A stretch of 64,000 nt of DNA from an uncultured Erwinia sp. (GTDB lineage Bacteria; Pseudomonadota; Gammaproteobacteria; Enterobacterales; Enterobacteriaceae), in NCBI GenBank assembly GCA_945290265.1, contig CALYQW010000013.1, positions 1 through 64,000 of the forward strand, written 5' to 3'. Within the stretch, counting starts at the first letter, position 1; each line of letters opens with the position of its first letter. Positions 26,913 through 35,785 of this stretch are shown here, piece by piece. Made by a program: the position numbers and the translations under genes. Below the pieces are notes generated by a model that saw only the letters and a program-made list of their open reading frames with translations, had not been told where the DNA came from and made no database searches.

Positions 26913-28674
26913 GTAATTTCACTCCAAAACGCAGGGCAATCCCCAGGCCAGTGACCACCAGCAGGATGTTAATAAAGGAGAGCGCGGCAACGATATCGAT
27001 CGCCCCTGCCGCCCACAGGGATACCAGCATCGAGCCGATGGTTTCAGTACCCGGCGAGAGTAAATAGACCCCGGTTGAATACTCACGCTCGAAGATAAGG
27101 AACATCAGCAGCCAGGAACCAATCAGCCCGTAGCGCGCCAGCGGAATGGTAACGTGGCGGGTGATTTGCCCGCGGGTTGCGCCGGTGCTGCGCGCGGCTT
27201 CTTCCAGTTCCGGCCCCACCTGTAACAGGGTTGATGAAATCAGCCGTAAGCCATAGGCCATCCACACCACGGTATACGCCAGCCAGACGCTGAAAATGGT
27301 ACTGCGCAGGCCGCGTAACCAGACCACCAGATGGTCACGCAGCCACCCCGCCTGGGGCAGGCCGGAAAGCCAGCCGGATTTCAGCGCGTTATCCAGCCAC
27401 AGTGGCAGAAACAAAAATACCCAAAGGAAGGCCAGACCGGCCAGCAGGCCGGGAACCGCGCGCGGCACCAGCACGCTGTAGTCGAGGAAGCGCGTGATAT
27501 TGTCCGGTTTGCGGTGCATGGCGATACCAATAAACAGATAGCAGGCCACGGCCAGCGCGCCGCCAATCACCCCGATAGCCATTGAATTAACAATCGCGCG
27601 CAGCAGATTGGGCTGAGCCCAAATCTGCCTGAAAGTGTTAAACGACAGCTCATCCCAGAGCGAAACGCCAACCCCCCAGTTAGCAATAAAGGCGCGCAGC
27701 ATCACGCCGGCTAGCGGGATGCCGATAGTAACGGTCAGCCAGCATACCACCAGGGCACCCGCGACCCAGCGCCATTTTCCCAGCGGCAGCGCGCGCGCCT
27801 GCGAGGCTTTGCCTTTTACCGTCACAAAGCGGTTGGCGGTGCGCATCAGCTGGCGCTGCAGCATCACCAGAGGGATGGTGATAGCAATCAGTACCACGGC
27901 AACGGCGGCCATCAGATGATAAGAGGGGGTGCCCAGTTTATTGGTCAGCTGATACAGATAGGTGGCCAGCACCATATTGCCTTCCGGATCGCCGAGCACC
28001 AGCATCAGGCCGAAGACCTCCAGCCCGAGGAAAAACAGCAGTACGCCGGCATACAGAATCGAGGGGCGCACCATCGGCAGACTGACGGCGGTCATCACCT
28101 GCAGCGGCGAGGCACCGGAGATGCGCGCGGCTTCTTCCACATCCGAGCCCACGCTGCGCAGCGCCGAGGAGATATAGAGATAAGCGTGCGGCACGTGAGT
28201 CAGACCGGCAATCACCACGATGCTGGTCATATCGTAGATATTCCAGGGGACGAAACCAATCAGCGCCTGCGCCCACAGTGAGAAGAAGCCCACCGGCCCG
28301 GCGGCCACCACATAGCCAAATCCCAGCACCATCGGCGACACAAAAATCGGCACCAGAATCAGCGGTTCAATAATGCGCCGGCCGGGTAAATCGGTGCGTA
28401 CCATCAGAAATGCCAGCACCCCGCCGAGGGGAACCGCAATCACCACCAGACCGAAGGCCAGCAGAAAACCGCTTTTCAGGGCTTTGTAGAAATCCGGATC
28501 GCTAAAAATAAATTCGAACGATTCCAGGCTCCACGCTTTCGCCGGTGAAAAGAACGGCGCAGAGAGCAGGCTTTGGATCACAATAAACGACAGTGGCAGG
28601 TAGATCACCAGCGCGGTAATCAATACCACTATGCCGCGCGGCAGACTTTGCCAGGTTCTGCGAAATGCACTCAT
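26905..28674 (-). CDS. ABC transporter permease, FbpB-like (two fused halves)
   Basis: 589 residues with about 12 helices in two homologous halves, each with an EAA loop: DVEEAARISGASPLQVMTAVSLP in the first and EEAARSTGATRGQITRHVTIP in the second. Duplicated permeases of this size are typical of ferric iron (FbpB/AfuB) and related anion importers. Located between the ATPase and binding-protein genes. Intact frame. Confidence 0.9.
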   Translation of the reverse strand: MSAFRRTWQSLPRGIVVLITALVIYLPLSFIVIQSLLSAPFFSPAKAWSLESFEFIFSDPDFYKALKSGFLLAFGLVVIAVPLGGVLAFLMVRTDLPGRRIIEPLILVPIFVSPMVLGFGYVVAAGPVGFFSLWAQALIGFVPWNIYDMTSIVVIAGLTHVPHAYLYISSALRSVGSDVEEAARISGASPLQVMTAVSLPMVRPSILYAGVLLFFLGLEVFGLMLVLGDPEGNMVLATYLYQLTNKLGTPSYHLMAAVAVVLIAITIPLVMLQRQLMRTANRFVTVKGKASQARALPLGKWRWVAGALVVCWLTVTIGIPLAGVMLRAFIANWGVGVSLWDELSFNTFRQIWAQPNLLRAIVNSMAIGVIGGALAVACYLFIGIAMHRKPDNITRFLDYSVLVPRAVPGLLAGLAFLWVFLFLPLWLDNALKSGWLSGLPQAGWLRDHLVVWLRGLRSTIFSVWLAYTVVWMAYGLRLISSTLLQVGPELEEAARSTGATRGQITRHVTIPLARYGLIGSWLLMFLIFEREYSTGVYLLSPGTETIGSMLVSLWAAGAIDIVAALSFINILLVVTGLGIALRFGVKLHD

Positions 28675-28733
28675 CGTTAGTTCCCTACAGTCCGGGCCCG
28701 ATCCGTCAGGCAGTTAACCATGCTCAAAGGACA

Positions 28734-29822
28734 TTATTTGGCGACGGCGTTGCGCCACTGGCGAAGGTAATCCAGGCGTTTATTCTGCTGCAGATAGTCC
28801 AGCAGGGTTTCGTCAACCGGGATCGGTTTCAGTGCCTGCCCGAGGATTTTGGTGATCCCGGCGATATCATTGTTACCGTCGATATCGTGACGGATGGAGG
28901 GGATATCAGACTGGTTAGCCAGAATATTTTGCCCTTTTTCCGACAGCACATAGTCCAGCCACAGTTTTGCCGCGTGGCTGTTTTTTGCCTGCTGACTGAT
29001 AAAAGAAACCCGCGACAGTACCAGCGCGTAATCCTGCGGATAAACAATGCCCAGCGAGGGATCGGTTTTGCTACGCGCTTCCGCGTATGACCCCAGAATG
29101 TTAAAGCCAATCAGGTTTTCCCCGGATGACACTCTTTCCATCATGGTGCCGGTAGAGGACTGCACCGCTAAGCCCCCTTTGGCGATATCTGCCAGGGTGG
29201 TGAAGTAGTGCGGATCGGCTTTGAAGTCCTGCACGGAGAGCATAAATCCCAGACCCGATTTTTCAATATCGTAGGTGGTGACTTTTTTGCGGAATTTGTC
29301 GCTCTGGCTGGCGATCAGTTTTGCCAGCGCGGCATGGGAGTCCGGCACCTCAGCGGCGGGGATCAGGCGCTTGTTATAAATAAACACCAGCGGTTCGTAG
29401 GTGGTGCCATAAGCCCGGTTTTGCCATACCGCCCATGCGGGTAACTGCGCCTTCTCCGGGGACGGGTATTCCTGGGCGTAGTCGGTAGCCAGTTTTAGTG
29501 CGGTATCCATTGAGGAGCTCCAGACCACATCGCCACTGCTGCCACCGGATGCCTGCTCGCTGATAAAACGGTTGTACAGCTCAGTGCTGTTCATATCGTT
29601 ATATTCAACCCGGATGCCCGGATAGGTCGCCTCGAACCCCTTGATCAACGGCGCGGCGGCTTTAGTATCGGTAGTGGAGTACACCACCAGGTTACCTTCT
29701 TTGGTCGCGGCATCAATGATTTGTTGATAGTCTGCCGGATAGCCCTGCGGCGGCGCAGACAGCACCACAGAAGACCACAGAACGGCAGTAGCAAACACAG
29801 ACAGTGGTAATTTATTAGACAT
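28734..29822 (-). CDS. Periplasmic substrate-binding protein, Fe(III)-like
   Basis: 362 residues with a signal peptide (cleavage near LSA-PPQ). Bacterial extracellular solute-binding fold of the iron(III)/2-aminoethylphosphonate group: GNLVVYSTTDTKAAAPLIKGFEATYPGI is the typical first strand and helix, and ANQSDIPSIR near the C-terminus. Substrate could be ferric iron, a phosphorylated sugar acid or a phosphonate; no Fur box was seen upstream to favour iron. Distal genes of the operon are the permease and ATPase. Confidence 0.85.
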   Translation of the reverse strand: MSNKLPLSVFATAVLWSSVVLSAPPQGYPADYQQIIDAATKEGNLVVYSTTDTKAAAPLIKGFEATYPGIRVEYNDMNSTELYNRFISEQASGGSSGDVVWSSSMDTALKLATDYAQEYPSPEKAQLPAWAVWQNRAYGTTYEPLVFIYNKRLIPAAEVPDSHAALAKLIASQSDKFRKKVTTYDIEKSGLGFMLSVQDFKADPHYFTTLADIAKGGLAVQSSTGTMMERVSSGENLIGFNILGSYAEARSKTDPSLGIVYPQDYALVLSRVSFISQQAKNSHAAKLWLDYVLSEKGQNILANQSDIPSIRHDIDGNNDIAGITKILGQALKPIPVDETLLDYLQQNKRLDYLRQWRNAVAK

Positions 29823-30118
29823 ATTTTTTTACCTTCTGGTTACATTTGACGGGCGGGAAGCCAATATAACCCAGGGCATCTGTCAGACAATACGTATGAG
29901 ATTGCTGTTTTTCTGAACTGTGACTGTGGGCGTTTTTTGTCCGGTGAACGGGGGCTGTATGTCAGTCAGGATGTGATGCTGGCCGCAAAATAGCGGCAGC
30001 CTGTGGCGCAGGGCAGGTATCAGGTGCCTGTGACCCCAGACTCCGACCAGGGTATCCAGTGGTAACGCGGCTCAACCGGAAATTTTTCTTGCTTTATGCA
30101 TCAAAAGAAATCATGGTT
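29823..30118. other. Intergenic, no gene seen
   Basis: Promoter space for the minus-strand binding-protein operon on the left and the plus-strand winged-helix islet on the right. GC content drops here, marking the left border of the islet. Confidence 0.4.
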
Positions 30119-30142
30119 GTCCCTTGTCCCGGGACAGGGGAC
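30119..30142. promoter_or_regulatory. 24-bp near-perfect palindrome, predicted operator
   Basis: Core TGTCCCGGGACA (30125-30136) is a perfect 12-mer palindrome; extending it gives GTCCC-t-core-g-GGGAC with a single non-paired position on each side. It ends 18 bases before the ATG at 30161, in the promoter/leader of the winged-helix gene, so autoregulation by that protein is the obvious inference. It is too close to the start and lacks a T-run for a terminator. Confidence 0.6.
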
Positions 30143-30160
30143 GGCAATGGTAAAGATATT

Positions 30161-30814
30161 ATGAAAGGTCAAGATATTTTATTGCTGTTGAAGTTGGTTG
30201 CGCTACAGCGTCAGGAACAGCAGCTGAATGGTACCGAAAGCGTCAGGCAATGGCCTGAGTTATGGCAGGACTGGGACATTACTGAAGAAGATGAGTTGCA
30301 GCAGAAAGGGATTATTGAATTTAGTGGGATCGAAGCCTGGCGTGAGAGTCTGTATACCGTGCGCGCTCTGGAAAAAAGCACGGGTATCAGTAAAACACGA
30401 ATAGCAGATTCTCTAAAGCGATGCACCGATATTGGTCTGGCGAAGAAAGACCGTAAATACGGCGTGCCGAGGACTAATAAGAAATCCCTGCTCGAATTTA
30501 TTATCTACGGAATAAGGTATGTCTTCCCCGTCAGGATGGGTGAACTGACGCGTGGGATAGCCACCTCTTTTGCTGCTCCGGTGTTAAATCAAAAACTGTT
30601 CAGTGCGGGTGAGCTATTCGCGGTCTGGCCCGATGAGAGAGCGAAAAGTAAAGGATTGAAGGTAATGCCTTTATTTCACACCGTTCCTTATGCTGTCCGA
30701 CTGGATGGTGATTTATATGCGATGCTTGCTCTTGTGGATGCCATCAGGCTCGGCAATCAGCGTGAGGCAGGGTTAGCCGCCAATATGCTGGAAAAAATGT
30801 TTACGGAGGTATAA
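30161..30814 (+). CDS. Winged-helix DNA-binding protein of the NTase islet
   Basis: 217 residues from the ATG at 30161 (upstream in-frame starts would run through the palindrome). A winged-helix reading is clear in the first half: ESLYTVRALEKSTGISKTRIADSLKRCTDIGLAKKDRKYGVPRTN, with the recognition helix at about residues 83-95. The second half (LLEFIIYGIRYVFPVRMGELTRGIATSFAAP, and LFHTVPYAVRLDGDLYAMLALVDAIRLGNQREAGLAANML) matches a pattern I have seen in proteins encoded next to nucleotidyltransferases. It ends 2 bases before the nucleotidyltransferase start. Likely repressor of the operon and possibly the antitoxin-like partner. Confidence 0.65.
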   Translation: MKGQDILLLLKLVALQRQEQQLNGTESVRQWPELWQDWDITEEDELQQKGIIEFSGIEAWRESLYTVRALEKSTGISKTRIADSLKRCTDIGLAKKDRKYGVPRTNKKSLLEFIIYGIRYVFPVRMGELTRGIATSFAAPVLNQKLFSAGELFAVWPDERAKSKGLKVMPLFHTVPYAVRLDGDLYAMLALVDAIRLGNQREAGLAANMLEKMFTEV

Positions 30815-30816
30815 AC

Positions 30817-31527
30817 ATGGACGTTAAACAACAGCACCGTATGCTGATCGAAGTGGCGCGGGCACTGGGGTCTGATTTGGTGAAGCAGGTCACTTTTGTC
30901 GGTGGATGTACAACGGCACTGCTGCTGACGGATGAGGTTACTGAAGAGCAGGTTCGCCATACAGATGATGTAGACTTAATTGTTCATGTTATTAGTTATG
31001 CAAAATATCATGCTCTTCAGGACGAATTAAAGAAAAGGGGATTCAGGATTGTTGCCCCGAATGCGGATGAAGACATCCCCATTTGCGCCATGCAACTGAA
31101 TGAACTGCGGGTAGATATTATGCCAGATGATGAATCTGTTCTGGGGTTCAGCAACAGATGGTATAAAGCCGCCATGGAAAACGCTTTTGATTATCAACTT
31201 AATGACGATATCACGATCAAGCTTGTTTCTCCGGATTACTTTGTAGCCACCAAACTTGAAGCCTGGCTTGGCCGGGGTAAGGGCGATGCATTAACAAGTC
31301 GTGACATTGAGGACATCATAAGCTTAATCGACGGGCGTGAAGAGTTGATCGATGATTTGAGTCATTCCTCAGATGAGGTTAAGGCATTTATCTCAGAGCA
31401 ATTTAGCCAGTTGCTGGATGACAGTAATTTTGAATATGCAGTGAGCAGTCAAAGTAACAGTAGTCAACAGCGTGAAGATATTATATTCGAGCGCATTGAA
31501 GAAATAATAAAAAGGACTACATGTTAA
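30817..31527 (+). CDS. AbiEii-like nucleotidyltransferase
   Basis: 236 residues of the DNA polymerase beta-type nucleotidyltransferase superfamily. Motifs: FVGGCTTALLL (G29-G30), the metal-binding pair in DDVDLIV (D51, D53) and a third acidic strand LRVDIM (D100). A lysine in FVATKLEAWLGRG and the helical DALTSRDIEDIISLIDGREEL segment match AbiEii/MNT-type proteins, which act as toxins or as antitoxins that modify tRNA or proteins. It stands between a winged-helix gene and a PP2C phosphatase gene; its stop overlaps the next ATG. Confidence 0.78.
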   Translation: MDVKQQHRMLIEVARALGSDLVKQVTFVGGCTTALLLTDEVTEEQVRHTDDVDLIVHVISYAKYHALQDELKKRGFRIVAPNADEDIPICAMQLNELRVDIMPDDESVLGFSNRWYKAAMENAFDYQLNDDITIKLVSPDYFVATKLEAWLGRGKGDALTSRDIEDIISLIDGREELIDDLSHSSDEVKAFISEQFSQLLDDSNFEYAVSSQSNSSQQREDIIFERIEEIIKRTTC

Positions 31528-32198
31528 TGGATGTATCATGGATTAGCCAAAAAGGATCATCACGTGATAATAACAATGACTATGTAGCTGTTGGCGAGAA
31601 TAATAACCACTTTTATGCAGTTATTGTTGATGCGTTAAATAAAGGAAAGTCACCTGGTGGGTTAGCTGAATATTGGGCGAAAACAGTGTTAACCAGGTAT
31701 ATACAGCAACAGCATAAATCGGTCTTATCGCTTCTTAAGGAAATTCACAGCTCGCTGATCCCTGACTATTTAACCGAAAGTGCCAGTTATACGCTGATTG
31801 ATATTGATTTAACCAAACGTAGCGGAACGGTGGTTTATGTTGGGGATTGCCGGTTGGGTACAGGCCAAAGCGGCAATATTAACTGGATCAACCAACCCCA
31901 TATTCTTGTTAACACTTTTCCGGAGTTAGGTAACAGCTACGCCAGTTGCCTCACCCGCGTGCTTAAAGCCCGTCGATTTACCGAACCAGACCAGGTAAAT
32001 TTTAACTGGCGGCCCGGAGAGATGCTGCTGCTTTGTACGGATGGTTACTGGCTCCCTGACAGTGACAGTCAGGGAGGGAATCGTGATGATGTCAGTGTAC
32101 TCAAACTCAGGCCTGACGATCCCGGTTTCACGCTTCATGTCGATTCAGATTGCGATAACTTTTTTTCTGTTACCGGGCTGCTCAACTCTGATAAATAA
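31527..32198 (+). CDS. PP2C-family protein phosphatase
   Basis: 223 residues from the ATG at 31527, which overlaps the nucleotidyltransferase stop; an in-frame ATG at 31521 sits closer to AGGA. PP2C motifs are all present: KGSSRDNNNDYVAV (motif 1), VIVDALNKGKSPGGLAE (the usual DGMGG is replaced by DALNKG but the metal Asp stays), VYVGDCRLGTG, LLLCTDGYW and NRDDVSVLKL with the last metal Asp. So an active Ser/Thr phosphatase is plausible. No kinase gene is adjacent, so its substrate may be a partner of the module or a host protein. Confidence 0.78.
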   Translation: MDVSWISQKGSSRDNNNDYVAVGENNNHFYAVIVDALNKGKSPGGLAEYWAKTVLTRYIQQQHKSVLSLLKEIHSSLIPDYLTESASYTLIDIDLTKRSGTVVYVGDCRLGTGQSGNINWINQPHILVNTFPELGNSYASCLTRVLKARRFTEPDQVNFNWRPGEMLLLCTDGYWLPDSDSQGGNRDDVSVLKLRPDDPGFTLHVDSDCDNFFSVTGLLNSDK

Positions 32199-32281
32199 CG
32201 ATGGGTTATCCCTGTACTATCCCGCGTCCTGTCAGGGCACTGCCCGAAATTCTCACCCCGACAGCGCCCGCAACGGTTATT

Positions 32282-33577
32282 TTACGGCTTATCCCCCTGT
32301 AACAGCTGCGGCGGCGAGGGCAGGTTTGCCTCGTTGCGCAGCTTACGCACCCGCTCAGCGCTGATACTGGCGGCGGCCGGATTGCCAAACTGGCGGCTGA
32401 TATAGTTGCTCAGATCGGCAATCTGCTGGTCGCTTAGCTCTTCAGCGAACGACGGCATCAGGATCTCGCCCTGCTGCATATTGCGCTGCACACCGTTAAG
32501 GATCGCTGACACCAGGTTTGTGCCGTCAGCGGCACCGGTGCTGGCGTGGTGAAACAGCGCCGGATACGCGTGGAAGCCGCTGCCCCTGCCGCCGCCATCG
32601 CTGCCGTGGCAGGCCGCGCAGTTACCGTTATACAGGGTGGCCCCGTTTTGCATTGCTGCGTTGCTGCCGCGCAGCGCAAACACCTGCTGGGACGGGCTGC
32701 CCCAGCTGTCGCGTGGCCGGGTTTGGTGTTTATCCGCCACCGCCGGTACGCTGCGCAGATATTCCGCGATCGCCCGTAAATCGGCATCCGGCAGATACTG
32801 CAGGCTGTGACCGATAGCTTCCGCCATCGGGCCGGAAGCCGACGCCCGTCCCGCCACGTTGCCGGTTTTCAGGTAGCTGACCAGATCCTGCTGCGACCAG
32901 CGGCCAATGCCAGCGTTATTGTCCGGGGTGATGTTATACGCCAGCCAGCCGCTGAGCTCGCCGCCGGCAAACGCCTTATCCCGATCCATCCCCATAGTCA
33001 GGGTGCGCGGGGTATGGCAGGTGCCGCAGTGCGCCAGCGCCTCGGTCAGATAGCGGCCCTGGTTCCAGCTGGCGCTGCGGGTTGCATCCGGCTGCAGTTC
33101 GCCCGCATCAAGGTTGAACCACTTCCAGAAGCGTATCCCCCAGCGCTGGTTATACGGGAAGCCGAGATCGGTTTGCGGCGCGGCGCGCGCCACCGGCGTC
33201 TGGGTCAGCAGCCAGGCCTTGATGGCCAGCACGTCTGCGCGGCGCATTTTGGTGAAGGCATCATACGGCATCGCCGGATAGAGCTGCCGGCCGTCTTTAC
33301 CAATGCCATCGCGCACCGCCGCCACAAATTCGTCATCGCTCCAGCTGCCGATGCCGAACTGCTTATCGGGGGAAATATTGCTGCCATAAATCATGCCGAA
33401 CGGGGTACTGACCGGATAACCACCGCCGAACGCCGGGCCGCCGGGGGCGGTGTGGCAGGCGGTGCAGTCGGCGGCGCGCGCCAGATATTCGCCGCGCGCG
33501 ATCTGTTCGACACTGCTTTGCGCCCACAGCGGGCCGCTAATCAGCGGCAGCAGCAGCGCCAGGAAGATGTTTTTCAC
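32282..33577 (-). CDS. Three-haem cytochrome c subunit of a sugar/alcohol dehydrogenase
   Basis: 431 residues with a signal peptide (cleavage near LWA-QSS) and three CxxCH haem sites: CTACHT (about residue 38), CGTCHT (about 186) and CAACHG (about 320). This is the electron-acceptor subunit of membrane-bound GMC dehydrogenases (gluconate, sorbitol, 2-ketogluconate types) and passes electrons to ubiquinone. It overlaps the GMC gene by 4 bases. The frame is intact although its enzyme partner carries a nonsense codon. Confidence 0.9.
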   Translation of the reverse strand: MKNIFLALLLPLISGPLWAQSSVEQIARGEYLARAADCTACHTAPGGPAFGGGYPVSTPFGMIYGSNISPDKQFGIGSWSDDEFVAAVRDGIGKDGRQLYPAMPYDAFTKMRRADVLAIKAWLLTQTPVARAAPQTDLGFPYNQRWGIRFWKWFNLDAGELQPDATRSASWNQGRYLTEALAHCGTCHTPRTLTMGMDRDKAFAGGELSGWLAYNITPDNNAGIGRWSQQDLVSYLKTGNVAGRASASGPMAEAIGHSLQYLPDADLRAIAEYLRSVPAVADKHQTRPRDSWGSPSQQVFALRGSNAAMQNGATLYNGNCAACHGSDGGGRGSGFHAYPALFHHASTGAADGTNLVSAILNGVQRNMQQGEILMPSFAEELSDQQIADLSNYISRQFGNPAAASISAERVRKLRNEANLPSPPQLLQGDKP

Positions 33578-35190
33578 GCCATGCCTCCTTTCAGGCTGTC
33601 CAGCACCCGGTCGGCCATCAGCAGCGCCAGCGCCACCCCGGTCAGGGTGGAGTTAACGGTAGAGGCGGAAGGCATAATGCCGGTGCCGGCGATAAACAGA
33701 TTAGGGTGATCGTGGCTGCGGCAGTCGCCATATACCACCGAATTGCTGCCATCCGCGCCCATAATCATGGTGCCGGTTATATGCTGGTTGTTGTCGTAAA
33801 CGCCGCGCTGGCTGTAAGCCGCTTCGCTACCGCCCATCTCTGTGACGATACGCTGAAAATCACGCATCGACTGGTCATAGCCACGGTGCACGTATTCGGG
33901 GAATCTGTAGTACACCTCCAGTCTGGGAATGCCCCAGGCGTCTTTGGCGGTTTTGCTCAGCTGCACACGGTTTTCCGGTTCCGGCAACATCTCCAGCAGG
34001 CATTTCAGCAGCACATAACGTTCCGCCTGAAACCGCAGTTTGTCGTTCAGCGCTTTACCGTAATATCCCTGGCGGATCAGGCGCTCGGTGAGGTAACGCA
34101 CCGGCGAGGTATTCGCCAGATCGACGCGCAGCGCCGAACGTTCGGCGCGGAAGGCACCATCGCGCAGATTGTTGATGCTGCCAGGGCGCATCGGCCCGCG
34201 ACCAAACCACACCGGCTCGTCGGCTTAGAACTCTACCGAGCTGCCGGGATGATCCATCAGGTTGCGCCCCACCATGCCGGAACGGTTAGCGATGCCGTTC
34301 GGGTAGCGTTCGCTGGTGGACAGCAGCAGAATTTTCGGGCTTTCGATACCGTTGGCGGTCAGCACAAAGCGTTTGCCGCTCACCCGGTGGCTGGCGCGGT
34401 TGCGGTCGAGATAGTGCACCGCCACGATAGTGCCTTTGTCGTCCGCCTCGATGCGGTGGACTACCGCATTGGCGATGATGCGCACCCCGGCGGCCAGCGC
34501 CTTACGCGCGGAAATTCCGCCGTGATACTGGGCGTCGATAGGGCACACCGGCATACAGTTGTTATTGCCGCAGCAGGCTGGACGACCGTCGTAAGGCACG
34601 CTGTTGCGCGCCTGCGGGCCAATACCCACCTCATAGCCGTGCCCGGCGAGGCGCTGTTTCAGGCGTTCAAAGCCCCAGGGTAACGGAATGCCGGGCAGCG
34701 GATAGGGGCGCGAACGCGGCGAATCCAGATCGCTGTCGCCGGAAACCCCCATCTGATATTCCGCTTCACAGTAATAAGGCTCCAGCTGTTGATAGCTGAT
34801 GGGCCAGTCGCGCCCGACGCCATACAGCGAGTTGAGCCGCATATCGTTTGGCAGCAGGCGAAACGCCTGCCCGGCCCAGTGCCAGGTGGTGCCGCCTACC
34901 CCGCGCAGATACTGGGCGCGGTAAGGATCCGGCCCCTGCTGGATCAGGTAGTGGTTATCCGCCGGGACAAATTTCGGCTGCGGTGCCCAGGGCTCCGGCG
35001 GGAAGGGTTCGGTGAAATCCCCTTTAAACGGCGAATTGCGGAACCGTTCCACCGCTTCATCACGTTTGATCTCCGGTCCGGACTCCAGCATCAGCACTGA
35101 GGCACCGGCCTGCGCCATTTTCAGCGCCGCCAGCGAACCAGCGATCCCGGCCCCAATTATCACGATATCGGCAGTTAAGTTATCAGACAT
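33574..35190 (-). pseudogene. GMC-family FAD dehydrogenase, interrupted by an in-frame stop
   Basis: Would be 538 residues from the ATG at 35190. FAD motif VIIGAGIAGSLAALKMAQAG at the start, GVGGTTWHWAGQAFR (FAD-binding GMC pattern), and the C-terminal active-site His region with DGSNSVVYGDCRSHDHPNLF and the GMC signature GTGIMPSASTVNSTLTG. A TAA at 34225-34227 replaces what should be Tyr in SSVEF-(Y)-ADEPVWFGRGP; the downstream part continues in the same frame, so this is a single nonsense mutation. Either a recent pseudogene or a sequencing error. Confidence 0.88.
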
Positions 35191-35608
35191 GGGCACTCTC
35201 CCTGCCGGGCGGCAGCGTCCAGAAATTGGGTTCGCCGGGGCAGTAGCTCGTCGGTGCCAGTGAATCGCGTACCAGCTGATAACTGACGATATTTTCAAAG
35301 GCGATGCAGGTCGGTCTGGCCGGATTGCCCACCACGCCGAGATACCAGCCGCTCATCAGCGCTTCATACAGGTCAGACAGGGGCTGTGGCTGCTGCTCAA
35401 TCAGGGTGTGAAACGCGTCACCACGCAGATCGGCATGCTGAGCCAGCAGCTCGCTCAGTCGGGTTATCTGCTGCTCAAGCTGCGGAAACAGCGGCTGCAG
35501 CACGGCATACAGCCGCTGCGCCAGCTGTGGATCCGGCAGCGGAATACCGGTCAGCACGCGGGTAATGGCGAGAAAATTTTCCGCTATCGCGGGTGCGGGT
35601 GCCAGCAC
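35183..35608 (-). CDS. Small (gluconate 2-dehydrogenase subunit 3-like) subunit
   Basis: 141 residues resembling the small subunit of FAD sugar/sorbitol dehydrogenases: FLAITRVLTGIPLPDPQLAQRLYAVL is the usual start of the folded domain and NPARPTCIAFENIVSYQLVRD, then PTSYCPGEPNFWTLPP the usual end. This subunit normally helps export the GMC subunit through Tat and commonly has an N-terminal signal, which is not seen here; the upstream region is instead galD sequence, so the 5' end has probably been lost in the same deletion. It overlaps the GMC start by 8 bases. Confidence 0.72.
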   Translation of the reverse strand: MLAPAPAIAENFLAITRVLTGIPLPDPQLAQRLYAVLQPLFPQLEQQITRLSELLAQHADLRGDAFHTLIEQQPQPLSDLYEALMSGWYLGVVGNPARPTCIAFENIVSYQLVRDSLAPTSYCPGEPNFWTLPPGRESAHV

Positions 35609-35784
35609 GGAAGCGGATCGGCACCGCCAATACCATCAATTTGCCGCACATCCGGCGAGCCCATCACCGCCAGCAGCACCGCATCGCGCTGCGCCGGGTC
35701 GGCGGGCAAATCGTCGGCGAGAAAGAAGGCACCCTTCGAGGTGCCACCGCGCATCAACAGGCAGGGGATCTGACGCTGGCGCAT
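35584..35784 (-). pseudogene. galD: galD fragment (4-oxalomesaconate tautomerase, PrpF family)
   Basis: N-terminal ~60 residues only: QIPCLLMRGGTSKGAFFLADDLP and DVRQIDGIGGADPL are the conserved start of PrpF/GalD proteins (full length about 360). Thereafter the frame runs into unrelated PCWHPHPR and stops at 35584, while the dehydrogenase small-subunit frame begins at 35608. So a deletion removed about 300 codons of galD and joined it to the neighbouring operon. The ATG at 35784 lies one base from the galC stop. Confidence 0.85.
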
Positions 35785-35785
35785 A

